The notes beneath the pieces are model-generated. The model searched no databases, was not told where the DNA came from, and worked only from the letters and a program-made list of their open reading frames with translations. The translations under genes were made by a program, and so were the position numbers. Positions 1 through 7,407 of a DNA stretch of 64,000 nucleotides are shown piece after piece. Each line of letters opens with the position of its first letter. The stretch's first letter is position 1. This stretch comes from a virus: the IMG/VR virus record IMGVR_UViG_3300022752_005671, positions 1 through 64,000 of that record; one strand, written 5' to 3'.

Positions 1-306
1 GACGGTGCCCTCGTCTCCTCCACGAACGGACCCTCACCCTACCCTTGCCCAGAAGTCCACGCAGAAGCCCGACTATGCAACAAACTAACCCCCGGCTCAA
101 CAGTCTGGGTCGCACGCGTCCGACACGACGGAACTCTAGGAATGGCTCGCCCGTGCCACACCTGCCAAAAACGCCTCCGCTCGGCCGGCGTCACCAAGGT
201 CATCTACACGATCTCTGACGTAGAACACGGCGTCCTCGACCTCGGGCGCGACATCGAACGCGTCAGGCCCTCACGCGGGGCCCGTTTCAACAGAGCCATG
301 GCCTAG
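1..306 (+). CDS. zinc-dependent cytidine/dCMP-deaminase-like protein, 3' partial
   Basis: The + strand is open from base 1 to the TAG at 304-306, giving the last 101 residues of a protein that begins outside the window. It contains an HAE triad (residues 20-22 of the fragment) and, 31 residues further on, PCHTC (PCxxC). These are the two halves of the zinc site of the cytidine deaminase superfamily, with the HAE glutamate as proton shuttle. The following KRLRSAGVTKVIYT also fits the family (helix then strand). Such enzymes deaminate cytosine-type nucleotides or bases, but the substrate cannot be told here. Codons are strongly C/G-ending, unlike the AT-rich phage genes downstream, which suggests recent acquisition. 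A GC-rich foldback follows the stop. Confidence 0.72.
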   Translation, partial: DGALVSSTNGPSPYPCPEVHAEARLCNKLTPGSTVWVARVRHDGTLGMARPCHTCQKRLRSAGVTKVIYTISDVEHGVLDLGRDIERVRPSRGARFNRAMA

Positions 307-430
307 CACGGGCCCCCCATCCACACGGCCCAAACAGGCCCCTAAAAGGGCCCCCTTTCGGGCCCCTAAAATGGGGCCGGGGCCCCGCCCCCTGGAGAGC
401 AACTTGTGTGGGGCCTTTTAGGGCACCTGG
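307..430. repeat. GC-rich self-complementary intergenic element
   Basis: Non-coding stretch built from repeated GGCCCC/GGGGCC blocks. GGCCCC-TAAAAT-GGGGCC (361-378) is a perfect 6-bp hairpin. The block at 340-354 (CCCTAAAAGG, one bulged G, CCCC) pairs with 410-423, giving 14 bp around it. The two foldings are partly nested. It directly follows the deaminase stop and could be a strong transcription barrier or a REP-like element. No function is established. Confidence 0.5.
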
Positions 431-519
431 GGGCGCTATACCCTTCCGCGCATCTCGAGAACTTTTAGGATCGAAACGGACCTTCTCCTGACTCGCCATA
501 AAGCTTTGTGCCCTTGTTG

Positions 520-542
520 AGCGACATGATCGGTCGCTTTTT
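520..542 (+). terminator. Rho-independent terminator
   Basis: AGCGAC and GTCGCT form a 6-bp stem around a 7-base loop (526-532), followed by TTTTT (538-542). It lies upstream of the small gene at 567 and downstream of the deaminase. The stem is short, so strength is uncertain. Confidence 0.5.
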
Positions 543-566
543 GCTCGTGAAGAAATACTTTTTGTC

Positions 567-773
567 ATGAATTCGCAAAAAATCAATAGGGTCATCAGAG
601 AAAGCATCCGTCGAGCAGTGAAGAGAGAGCTACGCCGTGAATTGAGTCGAATGAGAATCATCGTGGGAACCGCACATGACGAAGAGTTGATCGATGACAT
701 TGAAGAATCTCGCGACACAGAGCCGAATCTCATTAGGGATCCCACCGATTCCTGGAGCGACGAAAATTCCTGA
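567..773 (+). CDS. hypothetical protein, basic N-terminus and acidic C-terminus
   Basis: A 68-residue frame. Its first half is an Arg/Lys-rich predicted helix (RRAVKRELRRELSR) and its second half is acidic (HDEELIDDIEESRD). I do not recognise the family; the charge pattern suggests nucleic-acid binding or a small accessory protein. The ATG has only a weak purine-rich stretch upstream (GAAGAAA). A TTTTTGC/GCAAAAA inverted repeat (538-544/575-581) brackets the start. An alternative + frame at 694-882 continues with plausible composition, so a frameshifted longer gene cannot be excluded. Confidence 0.4.
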   Translation: MNSQKINRVIRESIRRAVKRELRRELSRMRIIVGTAHDEELIDDIEESRDTEPNLIRDPTDSWSDENS

Positions 774-937
774 AGCCGCTGTTGGCTCTCGAGAATCTCG
801 GGAAAATTTTCGCATCGAAACGGCCGCGGTTCTATGTGTCTCAGATAATTCCAGATATATCGATGAAGTTTCCAGCATCTGATTAATTAAAACATTTTTA
901 TGAATGCATCTTGTATGATCGTAGGTGGAATGGTGAC

Positions 938-1135
938 ATGAAGTTGATTGAAGGCGTCGACTATTACATCGATCATGAGACCGGGAGGCTCGTGTGGACA
1001 GAGCGCCGCTTGTTGTTACGAGGATATTGTTGCCATTCCAGGTGTCGACATTGTCCATGGGGGTGTGGGCCCGAAGATGCATTGAACACGTCGAAAAAAG
1101 AATCATATAATGATGATTCAGGTAGGAGAGATTAG
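938..1135 (+). CDS. DUF5522-family small cysteine-rich protein
   Basis: 65 residues from the ATG at 938 (a TTG at 911 would add nine). The core GVDYYI..ETGRLVWTERRLLLRGYCC followed by CRHCPWG matches the DUF5522 pattern: YY, short strand, 'RGYCC', then CRHCPY/W. The four clustered cysteines suggest a metal site or disulfides. The family's function is unknown, and members are usually chromosomal and bacterial. The malate synthase promoter lies inside the 3' end of this gene, and the stop (1133-1135) falls just before the malate synthase start. The extra C-terminal tail (about residues 45-65) is not part of the usual short family core. Confidence 0.65.
   Translation: MKLIEGVDYYIDHETGRLVWTERRLLLRGYCCHSRCRHCPWGCGPEDALNTSKKESYNDDSGRRD
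1082..1111 (+). promoter_or_regulatory. sigma70-like promoter of malate synthase
   Basis: TTGAAC (1082-1087), an 18-base spacer and a perfect TATAAT (1106-1111). The predicted start of transcription, near 1118, leaves a short leader with a good ribosome binding site before the GTG at 1137. It lies inside the end of the DUF5522 gene, which implies malate synthase can be transcribed on its own by the host polymerase. Confidence 0.6.
1121..1128 (+). promoter_or_regulatory. ribosome binding site that selects GTG 1137
   Basis: GGTAGGAG ends 8 bases before GTG 1137. The in-frame ATGs at 1110 and 1113 lie upstream of this site, at or before the predicted transcription start, so the GTG is the better start. 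Confidence 0.55.
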
Positions 1136-1136
1136 T

Positions 1137-2684
1137 GTGATTCCGATAAGTTCCATTGTAGACCAGGGTGTGACGAAGTTTGTCGATGATTTTGTTCGAA
1201 CTTTTCGAAAAGACCACGAGACAGTTCTCGCAGTGCGAGACGACAGTCGCCATGATCCTCGAGGGCTTCAGGCGATAGTCGATCTACCGATTCCTTGGGC
1301 GATGAAGGATCCCCTGTGGAAGATCGCTCCCGTACCGACGGACTTGATCGACCGTAGAGTCGAGATCACCGGGCCGGCCATCGATCCGAAGATGGCGATC
1401 AATGCTCTGAACAGCGGGGCGTCTGGGTACATGGTCGACGGAGAAGACTCCTTGTCGCCGACGTGGGAGAACGTGCTGCGCACCCATTCTACATTAACAG
1501 GAATTTCTAGACGAACCCTTGAGTTTAACGTCGGAGGAAGCGTGCATCGAATGGCCAAGAAGACCGCGGTCCTTCATTACCGTCCTCGAGGGCTTCATAT
1601 GTTTGAGAAGCACTGGCTCGTTGATGGGCAGCCTGCCCCTGCGGCTCTCGTCGATGCCGGATTGTTCCTGTATTGGAATGCCGGTGAATTGTTGTCGCGT
1701 GGAACGGGGCCATATATGTACCTTCCGAAGCTTGAGACGGAATTTGATGCCAGGTTCTGGTCCAGGGCTTTGAAGTGGGCAGAGACAGCATTGGGGATTC
1801 CTGAAAATTCCGTGCGGGTGACGGTGTTGATCGAGACGTTGCCGGCTTTGATTCGAGCAGAGAGCATCCTGTGGTCATTACGTGAGCGCGTGACTGGATT
1901 GAACGTTGGTCGATGGGATTACGTGTTGTCGTTGATTCGCAACATGCACGCAGATCATGAGTACGTATTGCCGGATCGATCAGCCATGTCGATGGATGAG
2001 TCTCAGTTGGCTGAGTATGCTCGATGGGTTGTGAGAACGGCGCATCGCCGCGGTGCACATGCGATCGGCGGAATGGCCGCCCAAGTTCCGAGCAGGAAAG
2101 ATCCTGTTGCAGCGCAACGTGCGATCGATGCAGTGAGACGAGACAAATTGCGCGAGGTGGCGGCGGGGCACGATGGCACGTGGGTCGCTCATCCGGATCT
2201 TGTGCCTGTTGCGATGGATGTTTTTGATGTTGAGCTCGATGGTGCCCTCGAGCAGAGATGGAGCATCCATGGCTCGACAGAGTTGAATTTGAATTTGATC
2301 GTTGTTCCGATGTCAGGGCCTCGAACGGAGAGTGGATTGCGTGACGCCGTGAGGGTGACGTTGGTGTACGTTGATGCATGGTTGAGGGGAAACGGTTGCG
2401 TAGCGATGGATGGAAAGATGGAGGACGCTGCGACGGCAGAGATTAGTCGGGCATTGTTGTGGCAGTGGGTGGCTCGAGGGGCATTATTGGATGATGGAAC
2501 GAGGGTTGACGCAAATCGAGTGATAGGGGTGATACGGGGTGAGGCAGCAGCGCTTGCCGCTGCGGGAACCGAGCCCCGGGTAGAGACGATTGGATTATTA
2601 GAGAGATCAATTCTTGTTAAGCGATTGCCTGATCACATTTTGACTTCGGCATACGAAATTTTAGTGAATAAAAATTTTAGATAA
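1137..2684 (+). CDS. aceB: malate synthase A (glyoxylate cycle)
   Basis: Condenses glyoxylate with acetyl-CoA to give malate, the second step of the glyoxylate bypass. With GTG 1137 the product is 515 residues, close to the usual length of about 530. Family landmarks occur in order: VEITGPAIDPKMAINALNSG (about 75-94), EDSLSPTWEN, the RPRGLHMFEKH segment with the catalytic arginine (about 149), YLPKLE, the signature GLNVGRWDY (about 254-262), and MEDAATAEISR with the catalytic Asp (about 430). One oddity: the signature usually reads KxH or REH before GLN, and here it is RERVTGLN, so that His is Arg. All other core motifs look intact. No isocitrate lyase is visible in the window. Codon use is more GC-rich than in the tail and glycan genes, in line with transfer from a host. 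Confidence 0.93.
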   Translation: MIPISSIVDQGVTKFVDDFVRTFRKDHETVLAVRDDSRHDPRGLQAIVDLPIPWAMKDPLWKIAPVPTDLIDRRVEITGPAIDPKMAINALNSGASGYMVDGEDSLSPTWENVLRTHSTLTGISRRTLEFNVGGSVHRMAKKTAVLHYRPRGLHMFEKHWLVDGQPAPAALVDAGLFLYWNAGELLSRGTGPYMYLPKLETEFDARFWSRALKWAETALGIPENSVRVTVLIETLPALIRAESILWSLRERVTGLNVGRWDYVLSLIRNMHADHEYVLPDRSAMSMDESQLAEYARWVVRTAHRRGAHAIGGMAAQVPSRKDPVAAQRAIDAVRRDKLREVAAGHDGTWVAHPDLVPVAMDVFDVELDGALEQRWSIHGSTELNLNLIVVPMSGPRTESGLRDAVRVTLVYVDAWLRGNGCVAMDGKMEDAATAEISRALLWQWVARGALLDDGTRVDANRVIGVIRGEAAALAAAGTEPRVETIGLLERSILVKRLPDHILTSAYEILVNKNFR

Positions 2685-2696
2685 ATTCTCCGATAA

Positions 2697-2723
2697 TTAT
2701 CCATCGTAATTTCCGATGGATAA
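2697..2723 (+). promoter_or_regulatory. 10-bp hairpin enclosing a start codon
   Basis: TTATCCATCG (2697-2706) and CGATGGATAA (2714-2723) are perfectly complementary across a 7-base loop. The ATG at 2716 lies in the 3' arm. No Shine-Dalgarno sequence is visible. In mRNA this would hide the start codon. It could instead be a terminator-like stem after malate synthase, but there is no T-run. Confidence 0.5.
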
Positions 2724-2988
2724 AGACGACACCGTCAAGCCTGGAGATATAGTGATTTTAGATGAGACGAAGCTTCCTGGCGACGTCGAGGCTATTCCTG
2801 TTTGGAATTTAATTCACAACAATTTAATTGACCGTAAAGATCCAGCGTACATTCAAGTTGATTATGTCTTTTATAAAGACATCGTTTTAGTTTTATCTCA
2901 TCCTTTGAAAGATGGATCTGTCAACGTCTTAACTAGTCGAGGAAAGATCGGTATTTCATGGTTCGGTCATTTGCGAAAGTTTTTTTGA
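2716..2988 (+). CDS. hypothetical protein, small beta-rich
   Basis: 90 residues, not recognised. The composition looks coding: VKPGDIVILDETKLPGD resembles the opening strand of an SH3-like or KOW-like barrel, and IGISWFGHLRKFF ends it. An in-frame stop at 2707-2709 means ATG 2716 must be the start, yet there is no ribosome binding site and the ATG sits inside a 10-bp hairpin. It lies 31 bases after malate synthase and 35 bases before the vWA lipoprotein. Confidence 0.55.
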   Translation: MDKDDTVKPGDIVILDETKLPGDVEAIPVWNLIHNNLIDRKDPAYIQVDYVFYKDIVLVLSHPLKDGSVNVLTSRGKIGISWFGHLRKFF

Positions 2989-3000
2989 TAAGTTCATCTG

Positions 3001-3009
3001 TGATATAAT
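3001..3009 (+). promoter_or_regulatory. extended -10 promoter element before the vWA lipoprotein
   Basis: TGATATAAT is a TGn-TATAAT extended -10 box, 15 bases before the ATG at 3024. A TTGATA (2985-2990) is too close (13 bases) to be an ideal -35. The leader would be very short. Confidence 0.35.
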
Positions 3010-3023
3010 TATTCTTAGGTGAT

Positions 3024-4346
3024 ATGAGAAAAACTCCGCACAATATTGGAAGAGGCGGGTTGATTGGCATAGCATTGGCGACTGTTTTGGGTGCCTGTGC
3101 TGCCGCCGCGACCCTTTTGGATGCAGAAAAATCAGAGACAAATCTTTATGATTTGACGGATAGTGGCTCTGGAAAATCTTGTGTAGAATCCGTCGCGTCG
3201 AAGGTTTCTTCATCACGCCCTGTTGATATTATCTTCGTGATTGACAATTCTGGGTCGATGGTCGAAGAGCTCGATGCGATAAGAAACAATATCAACGATA
3301 ATTTCGCCAACGTGATGAACGCCGCTGGTTTGGATTATCGCGTGATCATGATTGTAAAACATGGTCCGCCCGGCACGTATTATGGAACGACGTGTATAGA
3401 AGCTCCATTAAGCACTATCCCCAAAGGAGGATGCGCGACGATAGGAGATTCGCCGCCCGGGAACAATCCTGGAAAGTTTTATCACTATAGCTATGACGTT
3501 CAAAGTAATGATTCTCCTTGCGTTATTTTAGATACGCTGTTTAATGTTAACTATCGTCCAGATGAATATGGACTTGCGCCTGATGGGTGGATCAAATGGT
3601 TGAGACCATCTGCGTTTAAGGTATTCATCGAAGTCACTGATGACGCGCCCGGCTGTTGGTGGTATCCTGATCAAAATGATACTTCAAAGAAGAAAATATT
3701 GAATGATTTTCAATCTTCTTTAGGCGGTCAAGTTTTTGCGATGGAGTTTGATAAGTTGTTGACGAAGCTAGCTCCTGAGCAATTTGGAATCCAAGAGGAC
3801 AGAAATTACGTTTTTTATAGCATTACTGGATTGAAAGAAAAGCCTGCTGCAGTTGATGAAGATTTTGGGGCTTTGATCGATCCGAATGGAAAACCTGATG
3901 ATCCTTTCTACCCTGGAGAAGAGGTTGTTAGTAACATTTGTTCAACAGCTGTTACTGCAGGACATGGTTATCAATCATTGAGTAAACTCACCGGTGGATT
4001 GCGTTTCCCTATCTGCCAAGCAGAGAAATTTGACGTAATTTTTGAGAAGATTGCAGAATCTATCGATTCGATAACAACGACGATCTGCACGCTTGAGATT
4101 CCCGACGCAGGTGATGAAGGCCTCGTCGATATTTCAACTGTGAAATTAAGAGTTGATGATGTCGGGGTTGATTCAAGTTACTTTACTATCGTAGAAGATG
4201 AAAAATCCTGTTCAGGAGCATCAAATGAATATTATATTGATCAAGTAGGTAATTATGTTATTCTATGTCCTGAAACGTGCAAGGCGGTTAAATCAGATTC
4301 AGATGACGTAAAGTTAACTGCTGGTTGTTTACCTCACACAAAATGA
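3024..4346 (+). CDS. lipoprotein with von Willebrand factor A domain
   Basis: 440 residues. The N-terminus is a lipoprotein signal peptide: a charged start, a hydrophobic stretch (about 12-24), then lipobox LGAC with Cys25 as the predicted lipidated residue. After a Ser/Asp-rich linker, PVDIIFVIDNSGSMVEEL (about 66-83) is a vWA MIDAS motif (DxSxS) that binds a divalent cation for protein contacts. Several Cys residues suggest disulfides in an exported protein. The arrangement resembles vWA lipoproteins of myxobacteria more than any phage structural protein. Possible roles are altering the host surface or superinfection exclusion. It precedes the HAD gene by 4 bases, so the two are probably co-transcribed. 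Confidence 0.8.
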   Translation: MRKTPHNIGRGGLIGIALATVLGACAAAATLLDAEKSETNLYDLTDSGSGKSCVESVASKVSSSRPVDIIFVIDNSGSMVEELDAIRNNINDNFANVMNAAGLDYRVIMIVKHGPPGTYYGTTCIEAPLSTIPKGGCATIGDSPPGNNPGKFYHYSYDVQSNDSPCVILDTLFNVNYRPDEYGLAPDGWIKWLRPSAFKVFIEVTDDAPGCWWYPDQNDTSKKKILNDFQSSLGGQVFAMEFDKLLTKLAPEQFGIQEDRNYVFYSITGLKEKPAAVDEDFGALIDPNGKPDDPFYPGEEVVSNICSTAVTAGHGYQSLSKLTGGLRFPICQAEKFDVIFEKIAESIDSITTTICTLEIPDAGDEGLVDISTVKLRVDDVGVDSSYFTIVEDEKSCSGASNEYYIDQVGNYVILCPETCKAVKSDSDDVKLTAGCLPHTK

Positions 4347-4350
4347 TCTA

Positions 4351-4896
4351 ATGAATTTAAAAGATAAAAAAAATCTCGTTTCAGAGCTTTCATTAAAATC
4401 TAGTGAGATTCACGTTTTTGATTTTGATGACACGATCGTGAAGACTGGATCTATGATTCATGTGACGGCTGCAGATGGAGAAAAGTTTTCTTTGACTCCG
4501 CGGCAGTATGCCATGTACGCTCCTGATCCTGGAGATTTGTTCGATTTTTCTGATTTTGAAGGATTGATTGATCCTCAACCTGTCAACAACACGTTATTAA
4601 AGCTTAAGATGGCAGTTCGTGACGTCGGTGTTCAAAATGTTTTTATATTAACTGCTCGTGGGAATCCTGTTCCGGTGAGAGATTTTTTACTCGATCAAGG
4701 TGTACCTAACATAAGAATATTTGCTGTTGGTTCTAGTAATCCTCAAGCTAAAGCTGACGTGATTGAAGATGAAGTTTTATCTCGAAAGATCAAACGAGTT
4801 TATTTCTATGACGATTCAGTGAAGAACATAATGGCTGTTCGAGCATTGAGACAAGATTTGCCTAACGTAGAAATTGTTGCTGTAAAAGTTGGATAA
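4351..4896 (+). CDS. HAD-superfamily phosphatase
   Basis: 181 residues. DFDDT (about 24-28) is HAD motif I with the nucleophile Asp and general acid/base Asp. ILTARG (about 98-103) is motif II (hydrophobic strand ending in Thr), and KRVYFYDDSVKN (about 148-159) is the motif IV DD pair. There is no large cap domain. Phage HADs of this size include polynucleotide 3'-phosphatase-like and 5'-nucleotidase-like enzymes, so a role in end repair beside UvsE and ligase is possible. The substrate cannot be told. Confidence 0.8.
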   Translation: MNLKDKKNLVSELSLKSSEIHVFDFDDTIVKTGSMIHVTAADGEKFSLTPRQYAMYAPDPGDLFDFSDFEGLIDPQPVNNTLLKLKMAVRDVGVQNVFILTARGNPVPVRDFLLDQGVPNIRIFAVGSSNPQAKADVIEDEVLSRKIKRVYFYDDSVKNIMAVRALRQDLPNVEIVAVKVG

Positions 4897-4963
4897 TCTC
4901 GTTTAATAAAAATTGCATTACATTGAGTGCAAAGTTTTTATTTTTAGTTGTAGAGTATGAAAC

Positions 4964-5902
4964 ATGTCCTTAGGTATTTGTTGTCATTGGCTTGACGAAC
5001 GTACGATACAGAGAACAGGCAGAGTTGAAGTGTACAATGCAATGGATGAGCGTACTTTGCAGCTCGGTCGTTACAGAACAGGAAAGTATTCCTCTGAGTT
5101 GATCGCTTCTACTTATGAACACAATGTTGAGGCCCTCGTAAAAATGTTGCCTCGGATTGTGAAATCCGGCATCAAATTGTTCAGAATTTCTTCTGCAATG
5201 TTTCCATTGGCTGATCAAGTTGATGTTTCATTGTGGAAAGGAAATGAAAATCTCTCGAGAATTCTTGCCCGTGCCGGGCAAATCATCAAGGAAAATGGTT
5301 TGCGCGTGACGACGCATCCTGGACAATTTTGTGTGTTGTCTTCTGACTCTGAATCAGTTGTGAAAAAAGCGATAACTGAACTTGAAATTCATGCATGGAT
5401 GTTCGATACAATGGGTCTTGAAAGTTCTGCAAGATATGCCATCAACATTCATGGTGGAAAATCAGATCGATCAGAACAATTGGCCCGCCGGATCGATGAA
5501 CTTCCTGACAACATTCGATGCAGATTGACTCTTGAAAATGATGAAACCGCATACTCTGTCGTGGATCTACTTCGGGTGCATCAAATGACGGGCGTGCCTG
5601 TCGTGTTCGACACTCATCATCATGTTTTCAATGAAGATTCTTTGTCAATGGAAGAAGCCATGCATGCAACGATGGAAACGTGGCGCAATGGTGTTTTGCC
5701 TCTTCAACACATCAGCAACACGGAACCTCATTTGGTGAACGGAAATTTTGTTGATCGAAGAAAACACAGCAATATGATTCATTACGTTCCAGATTGCCAA
5801 CTGAAATTTCTTCGTGAAAAAATTATTGATGTTGAAGTAGAAGCGAAGCAGAAGAACATCGCTGTCTTTGACATGTCAAAAAAGTTTGATATTCCTTTGT
5901 GA
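4964..5902 (+). CDS. uvsE: UV DNA damage endonuclease (UvsE/UVDE)
   Basis: 312 residues, the usual bacterial UvsE length. This TIM-barrel, metal-dependent enzyme nicks DNA 5' of pyrimidine dimers and other distortions and so starts an alternative excision repair. Family motifs occur in order: LGICCHW at the start, FRISSAMFPL (about 73-82), THPGQFCVLSS (117-127), INIHGGKSDR (160-169), LENDE (190-194), FDTHHHVFN (215-223) and QHISNTEP (248-255). These supply the His/Glu/Asp metal ligands. The ATG at 4964 gives the conserved N-terminus. The preceding gap (4897-4963) holds a weak TTGCA/TGCAA stem followed by a T-rich run. Confidence 0.93.
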   Translation: MSLGICCHWLDERTIQRTGRVEVYNAMDERTLQLGRYRTGKYSSELIASTYEHNVEALVKMLPRIVKSGIKLFRISSAMFPLADQVDVSLWKGNENLSRILARAGQIIKENGLRVTTHPGQFCVLSSDSESVVKKAITELEIHAWMFDTMGLESSARYAINIHGGKSDRSEQLARRIDELPDNIRCRLTLENDETAYSVVDLLRVHQMTGVPVVFDTHHHVFNEDSLSMEEAMHATMETWRNGVLPLQHISNTEPHLVNGNFVDRRKHSNMIHYVPDCQLKFLREKIIDVEVEAKQKNIAVFDMSKKFDIPL

Positions 5903-5981
5903 ATAAAAAATTTTCGTGCAGAGCAAAGAAAAAAGAAAGTTTGATAAAACATTAGAAGGAGGCCGAAAGGCAAAAAACAAT

Positions 5982-6317
5982 ATGGGTAAGAACAAGAAGA
6001 AGAATAAGAAGAGCGACGTTGAGATGATTGACAATGAAGTTGAAATGTTTGCTGATGTCGGGTATGAGGATGAAAGTCCTGTTCCTTATCCCGAAAAGTT
6101 TGATAAGGAAGTTTTGATTTCATTGAATGATGATGAGCTTCACAAGCTTGGTCGATCTCTGGACGATTCTATCTTGAGAGTATCTAAGATGAATCTTAAT
6201 CCTTATCCATGGGAGATTGAGTTGTGTTATGTCCAACAAGAGATGCAACTTCGTTCAACGAGGCGCGCGGCTCACGCAGATTGGATCAGCAAGCTTCCTC
6301 CTGTGGAGATGGAGTGA
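5982..6317 (+). CDS. hypothetical protein with Lys-rich N-terminus
   Basis: 111 residues from ATG 5982; a GTG at 5916 in the same frame would add 22 more Lys/Arg-rich residues. The N-terminus is a poly-basic stretch (GKNKKKNKK). The rest is acidic to neutral and helical, ending PPVEME. Not recognised. AAGGAGG lies rather far upstream (about 19 bases), so the start is uncertain. The stop is one base before the sigma factor ATG (6319), so the two are translated together. Confidence 0.6.
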   Translation: MGKNKKKNKKSDVEMIDNEVEMFADVGYEDESPVPYPEKFDKEVLISLNDDELHKLGRSLDDSILRVSKMNLNPYPWEIELCYVQQEMQLRSTRRAAHADWISKLPPVEME

Positions 6318-6318
6318 G

Positions 6319-7158
6319 ATGGAATCAACCACAGTTCAGCAGACAAAGCCATTAAAGTTTAAAAAGTCTTCACTAGGTGAAGATCATAATGGTATGTCAA
6401 ATTATTTGACATCTTTGAAGAAATATCCTCAACTGTCTCATGAAGACATGATGGAGTTATTCAAACAATATGAGCTTGGAGGTGGTAAAGCAATTAGTGC
6501 GAAGAAGAAGCTTGTTGAATCCAATCTTCGATTGGTCGTTTATATTGCAAAACAATACAAGGGATATAACATTCCGCTTGAAGACTTGATTCAAGAGGGA
6601 AATCTTGGTTTGATGAAGTCAATCGAAAAGTTTGACTGGACCAAAGGATTTCGTTTCTCTACTTATGCTACTTGGTGGGTGAAGCAAGCCATCGGGCAGT
6701 ATATTCTAAAACGTAAGAGAATCATCCGTATGTCGGCTCATGCAGTTACCGCGCAGAAAAAAATGGCTGCGGCTGCAGAAGAATACAGGCAGATGATGGG
6801 TTGTGATCCGACTGCTGAAGAACTGAAAGAAATGACAGGAACTTCAGACGCGGTATATAATGCAACCACGTTTGCGGGTCGAAACATTATTTCTCTTGAT
6901 CAACCCATGTCGTCAGAGCCAGGAGGAGATACGCTTGAAGACAAGCTTGTCGACGACAAGAATGTTTCACCATTAGAGAAAATTTCATCTGAGCAATTGA
7001 TGCTTATTGCAAGATCTGTGTTGGAACAATTGTCTCCAAAAGAAGCTGCAATTTTGAGGCTTCGATTCGGATTGGTTGATGACGTTTTAGAAGACCCTTC
7101 ATATGATATTACGAACGAAGATGTTGGAATGATTGCATCTGGGTGCGGTTTAAAATGA
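6319..7158 (+). CDS. sigma-70 family RNA polymerase sigma factor lacking region 4.2
   Basis: 279 residues from ATG 6319. [35 protein letters not shown] and [14 protein letters not shown] are regions 2.1-2.4 (core binding and -10 recognition). [12 protein letters not shown] through the VYNATT segment is region 3, and [16 protein letters not shown] leads to region 4.1 ([15 protein letters not shown]). The protein then stops after [15 protein letters not shown], so the region 4.2 helix-turn-helix that reads the -35 box is missing. No other frame restores it. The stop overlaps the next gene (ATGA). Two genes downstream is a separate HTH protein. Likely directs polymerase to phage promoters. Confidence 0.9.
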   Translation: MESTTVQQTKPLKFKKSSLGEDHNGMSNYLTSLKKYPQLSHEDMMELFKQYELGGGKAISAKKKLVESNLRLVVYIAKQYKGYNIPLEDLIQEGNLGLMKSIEKFDWTKGFRFSTYATWWVKQAIGQYILKRKRIIRMSAHAVTAQKKMAAAAEEYRQMMGCDPTAEELKEMTGTSDAVYNATTFAGRNIISLDQPMSSEPGGDTLEDKLVDDKNVSPLEKISSEQLMLIARSVLEQLSPKEAAILRLRFGLVDDVLEDPSYDITNEDVGMIASGCGLK

Positions 7159-7406
7159 TGATTAAAATCCTTTTAGGATTATCAGTGGCACAAATTATTC
7201 TTAATTTTTTGCAATATCTTTCAATTAAAAGATTAGTTTTAGAACTAGAAGAAGATTCTTCAAATGAAGATGAATCAAATCAAAATGAAATGGTTCAAAT
7301 AGAAAGTAATTTGAACACGAGATTGAGAGAAATTCAAACGACACAATTTTCGCCGCGAGTGTCTAGAATTCCAATTCGTTTGGTAAAACCACAAGGAGAT
7401 GATTGA
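7155..7406 (+). CDS. small membrane-anchored protein
   Basis: About 83 residues. ATG 7155 overlaps the sigma stop as ATGA (ATG 7158 is also possible). Residues about 3-23 ([20 protein letters not shown]) form one transmembrane helix; the remainder is acidic, then Gln/Arg-rich. No family recognised. Coupled to the sigma factor and followed by the HTH gene. The topology (short N-terminus, long soluble tail) would suit a cytoplasmic or periplasmic tether. Confidence 0.6.
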   Translation: MMIKILLGLSVAQIILNFLQYLSIKRLVLELEEDSSNEDESNQNEMVQIESNLNTRLREIQTTQFSPRVSRIPIRLVKPQGDD

Positions 7407-7407
7407 A

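Noticed and set aside
694-882. 62-codon + strand frame overlapping the 68-residue gene
   Set aside because: Starts inside another frame without a ribosome binding site. It could be a frameshifted continuation, but there is no family support.
1525-2379. Minus-strand frame of 284 codons across malate synthase
   Set aside because: Shadow of a clearly conserved enzyme gene; the translation is Arg/His/Pro/Ser-rich with no recognisable domain.
7081-7160. Frameshift at the end of the sigma factor that might hide region 4.2
   Set aside because: I read the other two frames past 7100 and neither gives a region 4.2 pattern; the stop forms a normal ATGA overlap with the next gene.
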